A stretch of 64,000 bases of DNA, from contig NZ_CP058649.1 of NCBI RefSeq assembly GCF_018141445.1, forward strand, positions 2,313,001 through 2,377,000. Reading direction: 5' to 3'. This stretch comes from Vallitalea pronyensis (lineage in GTDB: Bacteria; Bacillota; Clostridia; Lachnospirales; Vallitaleaceae). The position numbers and the translations under genes were made by a program. The stretch's first letter is position 1. The number at the start of each line of letters is the position of its first letter. The notes under the pieces are model-generated. The model searched no databases. It saw nothing but the letters and a program-made list of their open reading frames with translations, and was not told the origin of the DNA. Shown here in pieces: positions 26,618 to 35,414 of this stretch.

Positions 26618-27652
26618 TTGTTAAAAGCTTTGGCTATGGATAATTATTTGGACGGATTCAGCTCTGAGAACTTTAGTTGCATTGACATACCCATTGCCGG
26701 TGCAACAGGCTATTATCATTATGACAATTACTTTTATTTCTTATGTTATCGAAGTGTTTTTAACAATTGGTCCAATGATTATATGAATGAGTGTCACTTT
26801 GATTTTGACCAGTGGATGAAGCAAACCAATGACATCTTAATCAAACTGGGTTTAAGACTTCGAGTCCATGTCATTCAGGATGCTACGCAATTACGTTCGC
26901 AAATAAAAAGAAGTATTGACCAACATAATCCTGTGATCATGCCAGTCACCTATGGCAGTTTATTCTATAACATATCCGCCTATATGGATGAGCCAGATGA
27001 GGCAAGTGCTGTCATTGTCAGTGAGTATGACGAGGAAAAGTCCGTCGTCGTCATCAGAGACAAATCCCATGTGTTGGATGTGATACAAGAAAATCAAAGA
27101 GGTGACCCCTTATGCAGGCTGCAGCTCACAGAAGACATGCTATGGGATATCTGGGAAAAATCAAATCAACAGTTTAAGAAGATGCATGGCTTTTTCAATA
27201 ACAAGTTATTGGTCATTGACAAAATAGACCAGCCTCAGATAGCCAGTTATCAGGATTTAGTTAGTGATTTTATGGGTCATTTCCTATATAAAAGCTGCAA
27301 TTTCCTTAAGATCATTGATCGCTTTAATCAAAACGTTGCTACAGTCCAGTGTCATGCATTTATTGTATGGCTCCAAAGGGATTTTAAAAATGCTTTGATG
27401 GCTTTCTATGAATGTTTTGAAAAGGCATTGCCTCCAAACGAAGAAAATACCCATACATACGCAGCTTTCAGTCAGCTATTTAGCGAGTTTATGCATGTCA
27501 GAAACAACATCATTTCCACCTTACATATTAATACCTATCGAAAAAGAACATTAAGCCCCGAAACCATGGTGGATCTAAAGAATAAAATAGTGTCAAACGA
27601 TCAGGCATTATTTGAATTTATAGAGACGTTTTATAAGAATAATCCATGTTAA
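26618..27652 (+). CDS. BtrH-like Cys/His-fold protein, degenerate copy
   Basis: A 344-residue protein with the same layout as the one at 24564. A Cys lies at about 21 (ENFSCIDIPI), the strand segment QHNPVIMPVTYGSLFYNI near 108-124 aligns with GYGVIHWDLFHI, and ASAVIVSEYDEEKSVVVIRDK aligns with GHEALIYGYDDQRKEFYYLDM. In that alignment the catalytic His is replaced by Ser, while the Asp is kept. It may be a non-catalytic partner or binding protein. The start is probably TTG at 26618, about eight bases after AAGAGGTG; a GTG at 26609 lies inside the ribosome site. Family assignment is by pattern only. Confidence 0.6.
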   Translation: MLKALAMDNYLDGFSSENFSCIDIPIAGATGYYHYDNYFYFLCYRSVFNNWSNDYMNECHFDFDQWMKQTNDILIKLGLRLRVHVIQDATQLRSQIKRSIDQHNPVIMPVTYGSLFYNISAYMDEPDEASAVIVSEYDEEKSVVVIRDKSHVLDVIQENQRGDPLCRLQLTEDMLWDIWEKSNQQFKKMHGFFNNKLLVIDKIDQPQIASYQDLVSDFMGHFLYKSCNFLKIIDRFNQNVATVQCHAFIVWLQRDFKNALMAFYECFEKALPPNEENTHTYAAFSQLFSEFMHVRNNIISTLHINTYRKRTLSPETMVDLKNKIVSNDQALFEFIETFYKNNPC

Positions 27653-27655
27653 AGA

Positions 27656-27684
27656 AATGGGGTTGTCTCAGTAGCCCCTTTCAA
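27656..27684 (+). repeat. Degenerate copy of the GGGGCTGTCTCA hairpin family
   Basis: GGGGTTGTCTCAGTAGCCCC folds into a small hairpin, and its first half matches the left arm of the terminators at 46848 and 53031. Here it lies between co-directional genes of the cluster, so it is probably a relic or weak attenuator. Confidence 0.45.
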
Positions 27685-27712
27685 ATATAAAAGGATAAGG
27701 AGAGGTTTATCT

Positions 27713-27949
27713 ATGCATAAAAAAGTGATTCAAATATTATCGGAAGTAAAAAATAACGATGATTTGTTAAGCAGTTTATCCGCAAGTTCGGATATTGTCA
27801 ACGATGTGGGTTTAGATTCCTTACAAATGATTAATTTTATTTTAAAACTAGAAGATGAGTTCTGCATTGAGATTGATTTTGAAGCATTTGATTATTCCCA
27901 CTTAGATTCTATTGACAAATTGTGCTGCTTTATTGATAAGTGTGCATAG
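27713..27949 (+). CDS. Acyl/peptidyl carrier protein 2
   Basis: A 78-residue carrier protein with the phosphopantetheine Ser36 in GLDSLQMINF, closer to the canonical DSL motif than the first carrier. Acidic helices (LEDEFCIEIDFEAFD) complete the fold. AGGAGAGG precedes the ATG. It is followed after 10 bases by the ATP-grasp gene, the arrangement expected if that enzyme loads this carrier. Confidence 0.92.
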   Translation: MHKKVIQILSEVKNNDDLLSSLSASSDIVNDVGLDSLQMINFILKLEDEFCIEIDFEAFDYSHLDSIDKLCCFIDKCA

Positions 27950-27959
27950 GGTTGATAAG

Positions 27960-29297
27960 ATGGCGAAATGTGTGCACATGGGATCGTTCAATGCAGAACG
28001 CTATTGGAAAGAGGAGCATTATGCAACTTTACCTTCCATTGAAAATAAGGCATGGCATAACATCATTGTGGCAATGGATGAGTTGTTGTTTCCCATGACC
28101 CATCATGGTGATGTGTTGGTGACTGCTTATAAGATGGATGATGCCTTGAAAGATTATATAAGCATGTTAGGATTTCACATAACCAACAACGACAATAACA
28201 TTATAGATCATGGTCATGATTCAAAAGAGGAAAAAAGTATTTTTGAACATTTACTGATGGATGAACCATATCATCCATCGTTGCTGTCCACGGTGGAAAC
28301 CATATCCCCTTATTCCGTATTGCCATATACCAAAGAATTATGTGAAAAATATGGTTGGACAACCAGTCTTCCACCATTGGCATGTGTGAAAAAGGTAAAT
28401 TCCAAGGTGTATTCCTATGAAGTAAACCGTATATTAGGTTTACAGCATAAAGGTAGTGTTGTCACAAATAGCAAAGAATTCATGACGAAAGGTAATGATT
28501 ATTTAACCACAGGCTCTTTTCTGATTAAAGACCCCTATGGGGTATCTGGTAAAGGCAACTTGCTAATTAGTTCAAAACGTATCTTTAATAGAATTGTATC
28601 TTATATGGAGAAGCAAGAGAAACAAGGCAAACAAGTCTTATTTGTTATGGAACCATTTTTAGATAAAGACGTGGATTTTTCATGTCAGCTATACATTGAA
28701 AAAGAAGGCAATTACACCATCTTAAGTGTTCAAAAGCTCCATAATAACGCCTTTAGTTTTTATGGTTCCTATTCAGCAGATGAAGACTTTTGCGCTTTTT
28801 TGGACGCTAATCATTATTTTGACGATATCCAAAAAATTGCTAAACAATTGCATGGTGACGGGTATTTTGGCAATGTATGTATTGACTCCATGATTTTAAA
28901 AAATGGGGACATCATACCCATTATAGAAATTAATGCACGTCAATCCATGGGTTTAATTAATCATTACATGGATAGGTATTTAGCTACTTATGCACTAACG
29001 GGAAATCTGACGTTCATGAATATGGGTTACGCCAATGGGATCAATTGTAATACGTTGATTGAGCAAATGGATAAGCATAACCTCTTATTCACACCTGGTA
29101 AAGAAGAGGGCATTATACCGCTATCATCCAATACACTTTTTATTAACAGCTATCTATCCAAGAAAAAAACAGAGAAAGACATGTATAAAGGACGATTTTA
29201 TTTCTCTGCCGTTGGGAAAAGCCATGGTGAGAAAAATGAGCTTATTGCTAAAAACAAGGATTTTTTTCTGTCATTAGGGTTTAAGATTTATGATTAA
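27960..29297 (+). CDS. ATP-grasp ligase, probable carrier-protein loading enzyme
   Basis: The 445-residue protein contains an ATP-grasp core at about residues 150-340. The nucleotide-binding loop is FLIKDPYGVSGKGNLL near 185-200 and the metal-binding motif IIEINARQSMG is near 320. Such enzymes form an acyl phosphate from a carboxylate and ATP, then pass it to an amine or thiol. In butirosin synthesis BtrJ, an ATP-grasp, loads glutamate on the carrier BtrI; here an ACP gene lies 10 bases upstream and BtrH-like genes are adjacent, so a similar loading role is inferred. Peptide-bond formation is the alternative. The ATG at 27960 is chosen because earlier codons overlap the ACP gene. Confidence 0.8.
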   Translation: MAKCVHMGSFNAERYWKEEHYATLPSIENKAWHNIIVAMDELLFPMTHHGDVLVTAYKMDDALKDYISMLGFHITNNDNNIIDHGHDSKEEKSIFEHLLMDEPYHPSLLSTVETISPYSVLPYTKELCEKYGWTTSLPPLACVKKVNSKVYSYEVNRILGLQHKGSVVTNSKEFMTKGNDYLTTGSFLIKDPYGVSGKGNLLISSKRIFNRIVSYMEKQEKQGKQVLFVMEPFLDKDVDFSCQLYIEKEGNYTILSVQKLHNNAFSFYGSYSADEDFCAFLDANHYFDDIQKIAKQLHGDGYFGNVCIDSMILKNGDIIPIIEINARQSMGLINHYMDRYLATYALTGNLTFMNMGYANGINCNTLIEQMDKHNLLFTPGKEEGIIPLSSNTLFINSYLSKKKTEKDMYKGRFYFSAVGKSHGEKNELIAKNKDFFLSLGFKIYD

Positions 29298-29385
29298 ATC
29301 ATTTAGTGATGTGTCACGAAACACGTCAATAAAAGGTTACAAGGTAGTTTATTATCCATGATTGCATCTATTTGGAGGTGAATAT

Positions 29386-30492
29386 ATGTCGAATAAAATG
29401 ACAACCATTCTTTGTTCTGGCGTTGCATTGGGTGTGTATATTCCTGCAATGCTTTTGAATCATACATTAAGAAAAGAAAAGGTATTAACGGATGTTGTTG
29501 TTCTAGAAAATCTTATTATGAAGGAAAAAAAGGACAAGATAAACGACAATAAAAAGGCATTTCACAACAGCTTTGCTGTTGCCCTAAAAGGTCAGAAAAT
29601 GGCAAGAGATATTCGTCCTAGTCTGGACGAGGACATTGTTCAATCCCTTTTTGAACAGTGGGAAAGAGAAAAGAGGAAAGACTTTATTATTTTTTCTGGG
29701 TTTTGGCTGCCCATTATAGAAGATTATTTACATAAAACAGGTTATACAGACAGTTGCATTGACCTCTGCCACATGGACGCAGATTATTCTGCTTCTTGGA
29801 AAAATTATAAGAACATATGCAGTAAATACAACAACATATGGCTTTTTTCATGGGAAGAGAAGTGTGTCCACTGTGAAATAGCCATAACGGATAAGGTCCC
29901 TGTCCCTTATGAGCAAAGACATAATTGCTTTGTCATTCATGGAGGCGGGTGGGGTATGGGTACCTATCAGTCCAAGATTCCCCAGCTTGAAAAGGAAAAA
30001 ATACCCTTAGATATTGTGATTTATGACATGTGTGAAGCAGAAAATAAGAAAGAGCAAAACAGGTACTTTATGGTTTCACCAGATTGGTCACCTTGGATGA
30101 AAAATGATGCAGGTGAACATGAATTTCCCTACTTTGGTCAGGTATTAGAGACAGGAGAAGCAACTTATAATAACCGAGAAGCGTACCACGAACTATTTGA
30201 TATTATCCGCTATGATAAAGCAATTATTAGTAAACCTGGAGGTGCCACACTTCTGGATTCATTGGCATCCGCAACACCGATTATTATGCTGGATTCTTTT
30301 GGTGCGTATGAACATAAAAACATGCTGTTATGGGAACACATGGGATTTGGCATCCGTTACGAAGAGTGGGAACGTTCAAATTTCTCAATGGATATGCTTG
30401 AAGGGTTACATGATAATTTGATGGGTATAAGAGGATCATTATTGGATTATGGGAGGGCTTATGCAACCAAAAACAGAAATGAAAATGGATAA
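29386..30492 (+). CDS. Glycosyltransferase (GT28/UDP-glycosyltransferase-like)
   Basis: A 368-residue protein whose C-terminal third has the GT-B donor-site signature KPGGATLLDSLASATPIIMLD near 280-300, as in MurG and UDP-glucuronosyl-type transferases. NCFVIHGGGWGMGTYQ near 184 marks the start of the second Rossmann domain. The N-terminus has a weak hydrophobic stretch (TILCSGVALGVYIPAMLL) that forms the first strand and glycine loop rather than a signal. GGAGG fixes ATG 29386. It presumably adds a nucleotide-activated sugar to the cluster product. The gene overlaps the radical SAM gene by about 32 bases. Confidence 0.75.
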   Translation: MSNKMTTILCSGVALGVYIPAMLLNHTLRKEKVLTDVVVLENLIMKEKKDKINDNKKAFHNSFAVALKGQKMARDIRPSLDEDIVQSLFEQWEREKRKDFIIFSGFWLPIIEDYLHKTGYTDSCIDLCHMDADYSASWKNYKNICSKYNNIWLFSWEEKCVHCEIAITDKVPVPYEQRHNCFVIHGGGWGMGTYQSKIPQLEKEKIPLDIVIYDMCEAENKKEQNRYFMVSPDWSPWMKNDAGEHEFPYFGQVLETGEATYNNREAYHELFDIIRYDKAIISKPGGATLLDSLASATPIIMLDSFGAYEHKNMLLWEHMGFGIRYEEWERSNFSMDMLEGLHDNLMGIRGSLLDYGRAYATKNRNENG

Positions 30493-31633
30493 AGCGAGTT
30501 TTGAAAGACTAAAAAAAACCGTGCAGAATATGGCTGAAAGTAATCGGTTATCACAATTGGACCCAAACTATGCAGTCAAAATACCCAAAGAAGTGGGTAT
30601 ACAGCTTACTAACCGTTGTAATCTACGTTGTAAGCACTGTTTTGAATGGAATCAAGAGGGGTTTAATCATGACTTAACAAAAAAACAACTGGACCATGAG
30701 CTTGATTTTGACATTGTTGAAAAAATACTTAAGCAAACCTGTGAAACGAAGGCCGACCTTTTCCTTTGGGGTGGGGAACCCATGTATTACAGAGAGTGGG
30801 ATCGGCTTACCCGCTTGTTGGAACAGGACCCTCGATGGAGTGTATTATGTACCAATGGTATCATGGTTGAGGAAAAAATGGATTCACTGCTTAGGATATC
30901 TGAAAACCTAGCTATCTTAACAAGCATCGAAGGTTTTGAAGCAGAAAATGATGCCATACGGGGTACAGGATCCTATAAAAAAGTGATGGCAGGCATGGAT
31001 AAGGTTTTGAGCCTTCAAAAGAAAGGTATCTTTAAAGGTAAACAGTCCGTTCATTGCACCATTAGCGATGCAATGATTGGAAAGCTCTATGACTTCATGG
31101 TTTATTTTGAGGATTTAGGTGTGGATACGGTTTACTTCTGCTTTCCGTGGTATTTACCTAAGGAAGTCTCCTTGGCAATGGATCAATTTGTTGAAGAAAA
31201 ATTTAGTTGGCTTGTAGGAGAAAATAGTCAGCAGAAAAAAAGCTGGCATTCGTTTAAGTTTCGGATTAATCCTGATTTGGTGACCTATTTGGAAGAAGAA
31301 ATGCGTAAGATCAATGAAAGGACTTGGAAAATAAGGATTAGGTACCAGCCTGCATTGGAAATTACCCAAGTCAAAGACTATATTTTAGGAACAACTGCTA
31401 CAGCACAACATAAGAAAAAGTGTTTAGCAATTACAAACAGGATGGATGTATTAGCCGATGGAAGCGTCAGCGCTTGTAAGCTTTTTTCGGAATTTAATGT
31501 AGGGAATTTAAAGACAATGGACGTTGATGAGGTTTGGAATGGAGAGAAATTTAAAAAGGTCAGGGCCATATTAAGCAGTGGTTTAATGCCTGTTTGTTCA
31601 AAATGTATTTTATTGTACCTGAACGGTATATAG
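30461..31633 (+). CDS. Radical SAM/SPASM-domain enzyme
   Basis: The 390-residue protein has the radical SAM cluster motif TNRCNLRCKHCF (Cys53, Cys57, Cys60), the GGEP-type SAM contact FLWGGEPMYY near 106, and a C-terminal SPASM-like region with Cys in KKKCLAITNR, SACKLF and VCSKC near 310-380. SPASM enzymes modify peptides, sugars and amino acids; no precursor peptide gene was seen nearby, so a sugar or carrier-bound substrate is considered. GGGAGG lies four bases before ATG 30461; an ATG at 30449 is the alternative. It overlaps the glycosyltransferase gene. Confidence 0.88.
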   Translation: MQPKTEMKMDKASFERLKKTVQNMAESNRLSQLDPNYAVKIPKEVGIQLTNRCNLRCKHCFEWNQEGFNHDLTKKQLDHELDFDIVEKILKQTCETKADLFLWGGEPMYYREWDRLTRLLEQDPRWSVLCTNGIMVEEKMDSLLRISENLAILTSIEGFEAENDAIRGTGSYKKVMAGMDKVLSLQKKGIFKGKQSVHCTISDAMIGKLYDFMVYFEDLGVDTVYFCFPWYLPKEVSLAMDQFVEEKFSWLVGENSQQKKSWHSFKFRINPDLVTYLEEEMRKINERTWKIRIRYQPALEITQVKDYILGTTATAQHKKKCLAITNRMDVLADGSVSACKLFSEFNVGNLKTMDVDEVWNGEKFKKVRAILSSGLMPVCSKCILLYLNGI

Positions 31634-31689
31634 ATGCAGGGTAAACCAGATACCAATGACGACACAGGACCGAGAAAGGGGGATTTCTT

Positions 31690-32703
31690 GTGGTTAAGAA
31701 AAAAATAGGTGTGTTAGGGTGCTCAAAAGTAGGTGATGCATCGCTTTTCAAGGCAATAAAATGGGTAGAAGGTTTTGAGGTGTATGCCGTTGCCTCTCGT
31801 GATTTGGGAAGAGCTCAGGCATATGCAGAAAAATATGGGGTCAAAAATTACTATGGCAGCTATGAACAACTTATTGAAGATGACAAGGTTGATTGCATCT
31901 ATATTGCCACAACAAACGATTCTCATGGGGCGTTAGCTATTCGTGCTGCTAAAGCTGGAAAGCATATAGTCGTTGAAAAGCCCATTTGCTTAAGCATGGA
32001 AGACATGAGCAACATACAAGATGCATGTATGCAACATAACGTGTACCTCCTTGAAGGGATTATGGTGCAACACCATCCTTGGCAGGCATACATCAAACAA
32101 ATGATACAAAACAATACGTATGGTGCCCTTAGAACCGTAAAAACACAGATAAGCTTTCAGCAAGATGCTTCATCGGACAACTACAGATGTAAGAAAGCAC
32201 TAGGAGGAGGCGCTTTTTGGGATGAAGGTCCTTATTGGATACAATTTATTCAGTTCATCTTAGGTCTTCAGCCTACGACGTACACTGGCTATTCTGATTT
32301 TAGTGGACCTGATGGATGTGATTGGACTTTTCAAGCTTCTATGGCCTATGAAGGTGGTATCCACGTGGATTTTACAACTTCATTTGAAATGCCTTATGAA
32401 GCCACTCACTGGCTTGTATTCGATAAAGCCACTGTAAGAATTAGTAATTTTTTTAGAGCAAGTATGGGCAATTTTAAGATAAACATTGATATAGAAGCAC
32501 TGGAAACGGGGATAAAAGAGAAGGTAAGCTTTGAACCCCAAAATTACTATGTTAATCAGTTGGATTTCTTTTCCCATGTGCTGGATGGAACCATGCCGAA
32601 TATACCCCTTAGCCAATCGGCTGATAGGATAAGGATCATGGAAAACATATACATGGATGCTAAGAAAAACAATATGGACAAAAAAGAAGCTAAGAAGATG
32701 TAA
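31690..32703 (+). CDS. Gfo/Idh/MocA-family oxidoreductase
   Basis: An NAD(P)-dependent sugar or cyclitol dehydrogenase-type protein of 337 residues. The dinucleotide-binding start is KKIGVLGCSKVGD, followed by VASRDLGRAQAYAEKYG, the IATTNDSHGALAIRAAKAGKHIVVEKP segment ending in catalytic-type EKP near residue 95, and GGGAFWDEGPYWI near 172 in the substrate domain. It starts with GTG, seven bases after AAAGGGGG. In this cluster it likely oxidises or dehydrates a sugar before or after glycosyl transfer; the substrate is unknown. Confidence 0.87.
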   Translation: MVKKKIGVLGCSKVGDASLFKAIKWVEGFEVYAVASRDLGRAQAYAEKYGVKNYYGSYEQLIEDDKVDCIYIATTNDSHGALAIRAAKAGKHIVVEKPICLSMEDMSNIQDACMQHNVYLLEGIMVQHHPWQAYIKQMIQNNTYGALRTVKTQISFQQDASSDNYRCKKALGGGAFWDEGPYWIQFIQFILGLQPTTYTGYSDFSGPDGCDWTFQASMAYEGGIHVDFTTSFEMPYEATHWLVFDKATVRISNFFRASMGNFKINIDIEALETGIKEKVSFEPQNYYVNQLDFFSHVLDGTMPNIPLSQSADRIRIMENIYMDAKKNNMDKKEAKKM

Positions 32704-32727
32704 TATCTTTTTTATTGGAGGAACAAC

Positions 32728-33732
32728 ATGGCTTTAATCAAGGTAGACAATTTATCAAGATCCTTTAGCTACTACAAAAAAGAGACGGGACTAAAGGGTT
32801 CCATTCGTAATATGTTCAAGCGGGAAAGGTTAGTAAAAGAAGCTGTAAAAAATATATCATTTCAGATAGATGAAGGTGAAATCGTCGGCTTTTTGGGGCC
32901 TAATGGTGCAGGCAAGACAACAACCTTAAAGATGCTTTCAGGCATTCTATACCCAACGAGTGGTTCAGCAACCATTGGAGCATACATACCCTGGGAACGC
33001 AAAAAAGCGTTTAAGAAAAATTTTTCCATTATCATGGGACAGAAAAACCAGCTGTGGTGGGATTTACCTGCAAATGAATCCTTATATCTGAATAAGTGTA
33101 TCTATGAAATCAATGATAAAGACTATAAAGAAATCATCAATGAGTTAGCTGATCTTATGGATGTGCAAGACAAACTGAAAGTACAAGTGAGAAGACTTTC
33201 ACTGGGTGAGAGAATGAAAATGGAGATTATGGCTGCCCTGATTCACAAGCCCAAGATTCTATTCCTAGATGAACCTACCATTGGGCTGGATATCATCTCA
33301 CAAAAGAAAATCAGGGAATTTCTTAAACGCTATAATGAGGCGTATAAGACGACAATCATACTCACCAGTCATTATATGAATGATATAGAAGACCTGTGTA
33401 AACGAGCGATTATCATTAACCAAGGCAACATTACATTTGATGGCCAGCTTTCGACAGTGAATGATGTATTCGGCAGTAAAAAAATGATTAAGCTGCTGTT
33501 GTCAGAGAGCGTCGATAGAGCATCATTAGAGCAGTACGGTGATATAAAGGAATATGACGGCTATAAGGTGATCATAGAGGTTGATAAAGAGCATATGAAA
33601 GCCCATTCCAAGTCCATACTGGACCGTTTACCTGTCATTGATTTTAACATGGAGGATATTCCCATTGAAGAGGGCATTCGTTTGCTCTATCACCATGGCG
33701 ATACATTAGAAAAAGGAAAAGAAGGTGTATGA
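32728..33732 (+). CDS. ABC-2-type exporter ATPase
   Basis: A 334-residue ATP-binding subunit. Walker A is GPNGAGKTT near residue 58, the Q-loop region includes IIMGQKNQLWWDLPA, the signature is LSLGERMKME near 158, Walker B is ILFLDEPTIGLD near 178 and the switch His is in TSHYMNDIE near 213. The C-terminal extension of about 90 residues is usual for the antibiotic and viologen exporter group. It is followed after three bases by two permease genes, forming a heteromeric exporter that presumably moves the cluster product out of the cell and may give self-resistance. Confidence 0.93.
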   Translation: MALIKVDNLSRSFSYYKKETGLKGSIRNMFKRERLVKEAVKNISFQIDEGEIVGFLGPNGAGKTTTLKMLSGILYPTSGSATIGAYIPWERKKAFKKNFSIIMGQKNQLWWDLPANESLYLNKCIYEINDKDYKEIINELADLMDVQDKLKVQVRRLSLGERMKMEIMAALIHKPKILFLDEPTIGLDIISQKKIREFLKRYNEAYKTTIILTSHYMNDIEDLCKRAIIINQGNITFDGQLSTVNDVFGSKKMIKLLLSESVDRASLEQYGDIKEYDGYKVIIEVDKEHMKAHSKSILDRLPVIDFNMEDIPIEEGIRLLYHHGDTLEKGKEGV

Positions 33733-33735
33733 TCG

Positions 33736-34545
33736 ATGACCATGTTCGCTAAATATAAACATGCATTTATTCTTGGTATACAAAACGCCATGGAATACAG
33801 ATTGGATTTCCTATTAGGTTTGTTGAGTAGTGTTTTTCCCATCATGATTCAGATATTCATGTGGACAGCCATTTTTAATTCTACTGGGGGGAATCATGTC
33901 TATGGCTACTCTTATACACAGCTTATTTTATACACGTTGTTGGCAAGCATTGTCACAAGGCTGGTTGGGACAGGCTTTGAATATGAAATAAACAGCGATA
34001 TAAAAAATGGTGATTTGAATAAATACATTGTAAAACCAATCAATTATTTCACGTACAGATTATCTTGTTTTATGGGTACAAAAATTTTTTCCTCGGTTAT
34101 TTTATTCACTATTATTGCCATCATTTGTTTTGTGGTCAATCATTTGTTTGGGTTCAGCACTCAGGTTGATCGGGTGTTCCTATTTTTGTTAGCTGTTTTC
34201 TTTGCCATCTTTTTAAATTTTCTAATTTACTTCTGTATGGGTATGCTGGCATTCTGGCTAAGTGAAGTATCGTTATTATTTGGTACGATTAATATCATCT
34301 TTATTATTATTAGCGGTGGTATATTTCCACTGGACATATTCGGAGAAACGTTTATCCGTGTAGTGAATGTGCTTCCCTTTAAATATACCATTCAGTTTCC
34401 TGTTAACATTTTGAACGAAAAGCTTAATATAGCTAATGCTTTTTCAGGCCTATTAACCCAGTGCATATGGATTGTGCTTATGCTCCTGTTGGCGATAAAG
34501 CTATGGGAAGCAGGACGAAAAAAGTACATTGCTGTTGGAGGGTGA
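33736..34545 (+). CDS. ABC-2 exporter permease 1
   Basis: A 269-residue permease with about six membrane segments, of the ABC-2 family-6 type. Recognisable parts are YRLDFLLGLLSSVFPIMIQIFMWTAIF at the start, the cytoplasmic coupling segment NSDIKNGDLNKYIVKPINYF near 85-104, and ISGGIFPLDIFGETF near 196. The segment DLNKYIVKP is typical of the pairs found with antibiotic and viologen exporters. It is packed tightly between the ATPase and the second permease, which has a similar coupling segment. Confidence 0.9.
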   Translation: MTMFAKYKHAFILGIQNAMEYRLDFLLGLLSSVFPIMIQIFMWTAIFNSTGGNHVYGYSYTQLILYTLLASIVTRLVGTGFEYEINSDIKNGDLNKYIVKPINYFTYRLSCFMGTKIFSSVILFTIIAIICFVVNHLFGFSTQVDRVFLFLLAVFFAIFLNFLIYFCMGMLAFWLSEVSLLFGTINIIFIIISGGIFPLDIFGETFIRVVNVLPFKYTIQFPVNILNEKLNIANAFSGLLTQCIWIVLMLLLAIKLWEAGRKKYIAVGG

Positions 34546-34548
34546 GCC

Positions 34549-35358
34549 ATGGGTAATATAATCAAAAACATAAAAAGATACGTGGATTTGTATCTTGTAT
34601 TTGCAAAAAATTCATTAATATCACAAATGGAATATCGAGCCAACTTTGCAGCAGGTATCTTAGTTGAAATCGGATACTTTCTTGCTAAATTTTTATATGC
34701 CATTGTTGTCTATCAAACAGGTGTCACCATTAATGGCATGGCACCGGATGCCATACTCATGTTCATTGGGACGTATGTGATGATGACGGGTATCTTTATG
34801 ACTTTTTACACCAATTTTGTCCTCATACCCAATTACGTAAGGGATGGTTCTCTTGATTTGTTGATGACAAAACCGGTTTCCCTTCAATTTATGGCAACCC
34901 TTCGTCATCTCAACTATGCCATGCCCATACCGAACATCATTGGAGGGTTTGTATTGATTATTATTGGTTGGCATAAAACAGGCATCCCCGTTACTTTGGC
35001 GCATATTTTGGGCTTCATTGGTTTTACCATTATTGGTATCTTGATTACCTACTCGGTTTTTTTAATCCCTGTTTTATGTTCCTTTTGGCTCATATCCACG
35101 TCAGGGTTAGTCCGTATTACAGAAACAGCTTGGGATTTCAATAACATGCCCATGGATATTTACAATAAAACCATTAAAAACATTGGTACATTTGTTATAC
35201 CCATATTTCTTGTATCCAACTTTTCCCCTCTCTTTCTACTGGGAAGATTGGAGACCATTCACATCCTATGGGCCATTGTGGCACCCTTTGTATTTTTTAC
35301 CATCACCCGATTAATATGGAAAAAAGCCATAAAAAACTACACAAGTGCAAGCAGTTAG
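34549..35358 (+). CDS. ABC-2 exporter permease 2
   Basis: A 269-residue partner permease with about six membrane segments. The N-terminal MEYRANFAAGILVEIGYFLAKFLYAIVV and the coupling loop NYVRDGSLDLLMTKPVSLQFM near 95-115 match the DLLxxKP pattern of its neighbour. Three bases separate the two genes. Together with the ATPase at 32728 it completes a two-permease exporter. A membrane-anchored methyltransferase follows after 56 bases in the same direction. Confidence 0.9.
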   Translation: MGNIIKNIKRYVDLYLVFAKNSLISQMEYRANFAAGILVEIGYFLAKFLYAIVVYQTGVTINGMAPDAILMFIGTYVMMTGIFMTFYTNFVLIPNYVRDGSLDLLMTKPVSLQFMATLRHLNYAMPIPNIIGGFVLIIIGWHKTGIPVTLAHILGFIGFTIIGILITYSVFLIPVLCSFWLISTSGLVRITETAWDFNNMPMDIYNKTIKNIGTFVIPIFLVSNFSPLFLLGRLETIHILWAIVAPFVFFTITRLIWKKAIKNYTSASS

Positions 35359-35414
35359 CTCTCAGCTGGATTGATGGATTTAATACAATAAAATAGGATG
35401 AGGATGGTGGTTGA

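Noticed and set aside
28201..28383. Open frames on the opposite strand of many genes, such as this one
   Set aside because: They lie inside strongly supported genes, lack ribosome sites and have no family-like sequence.
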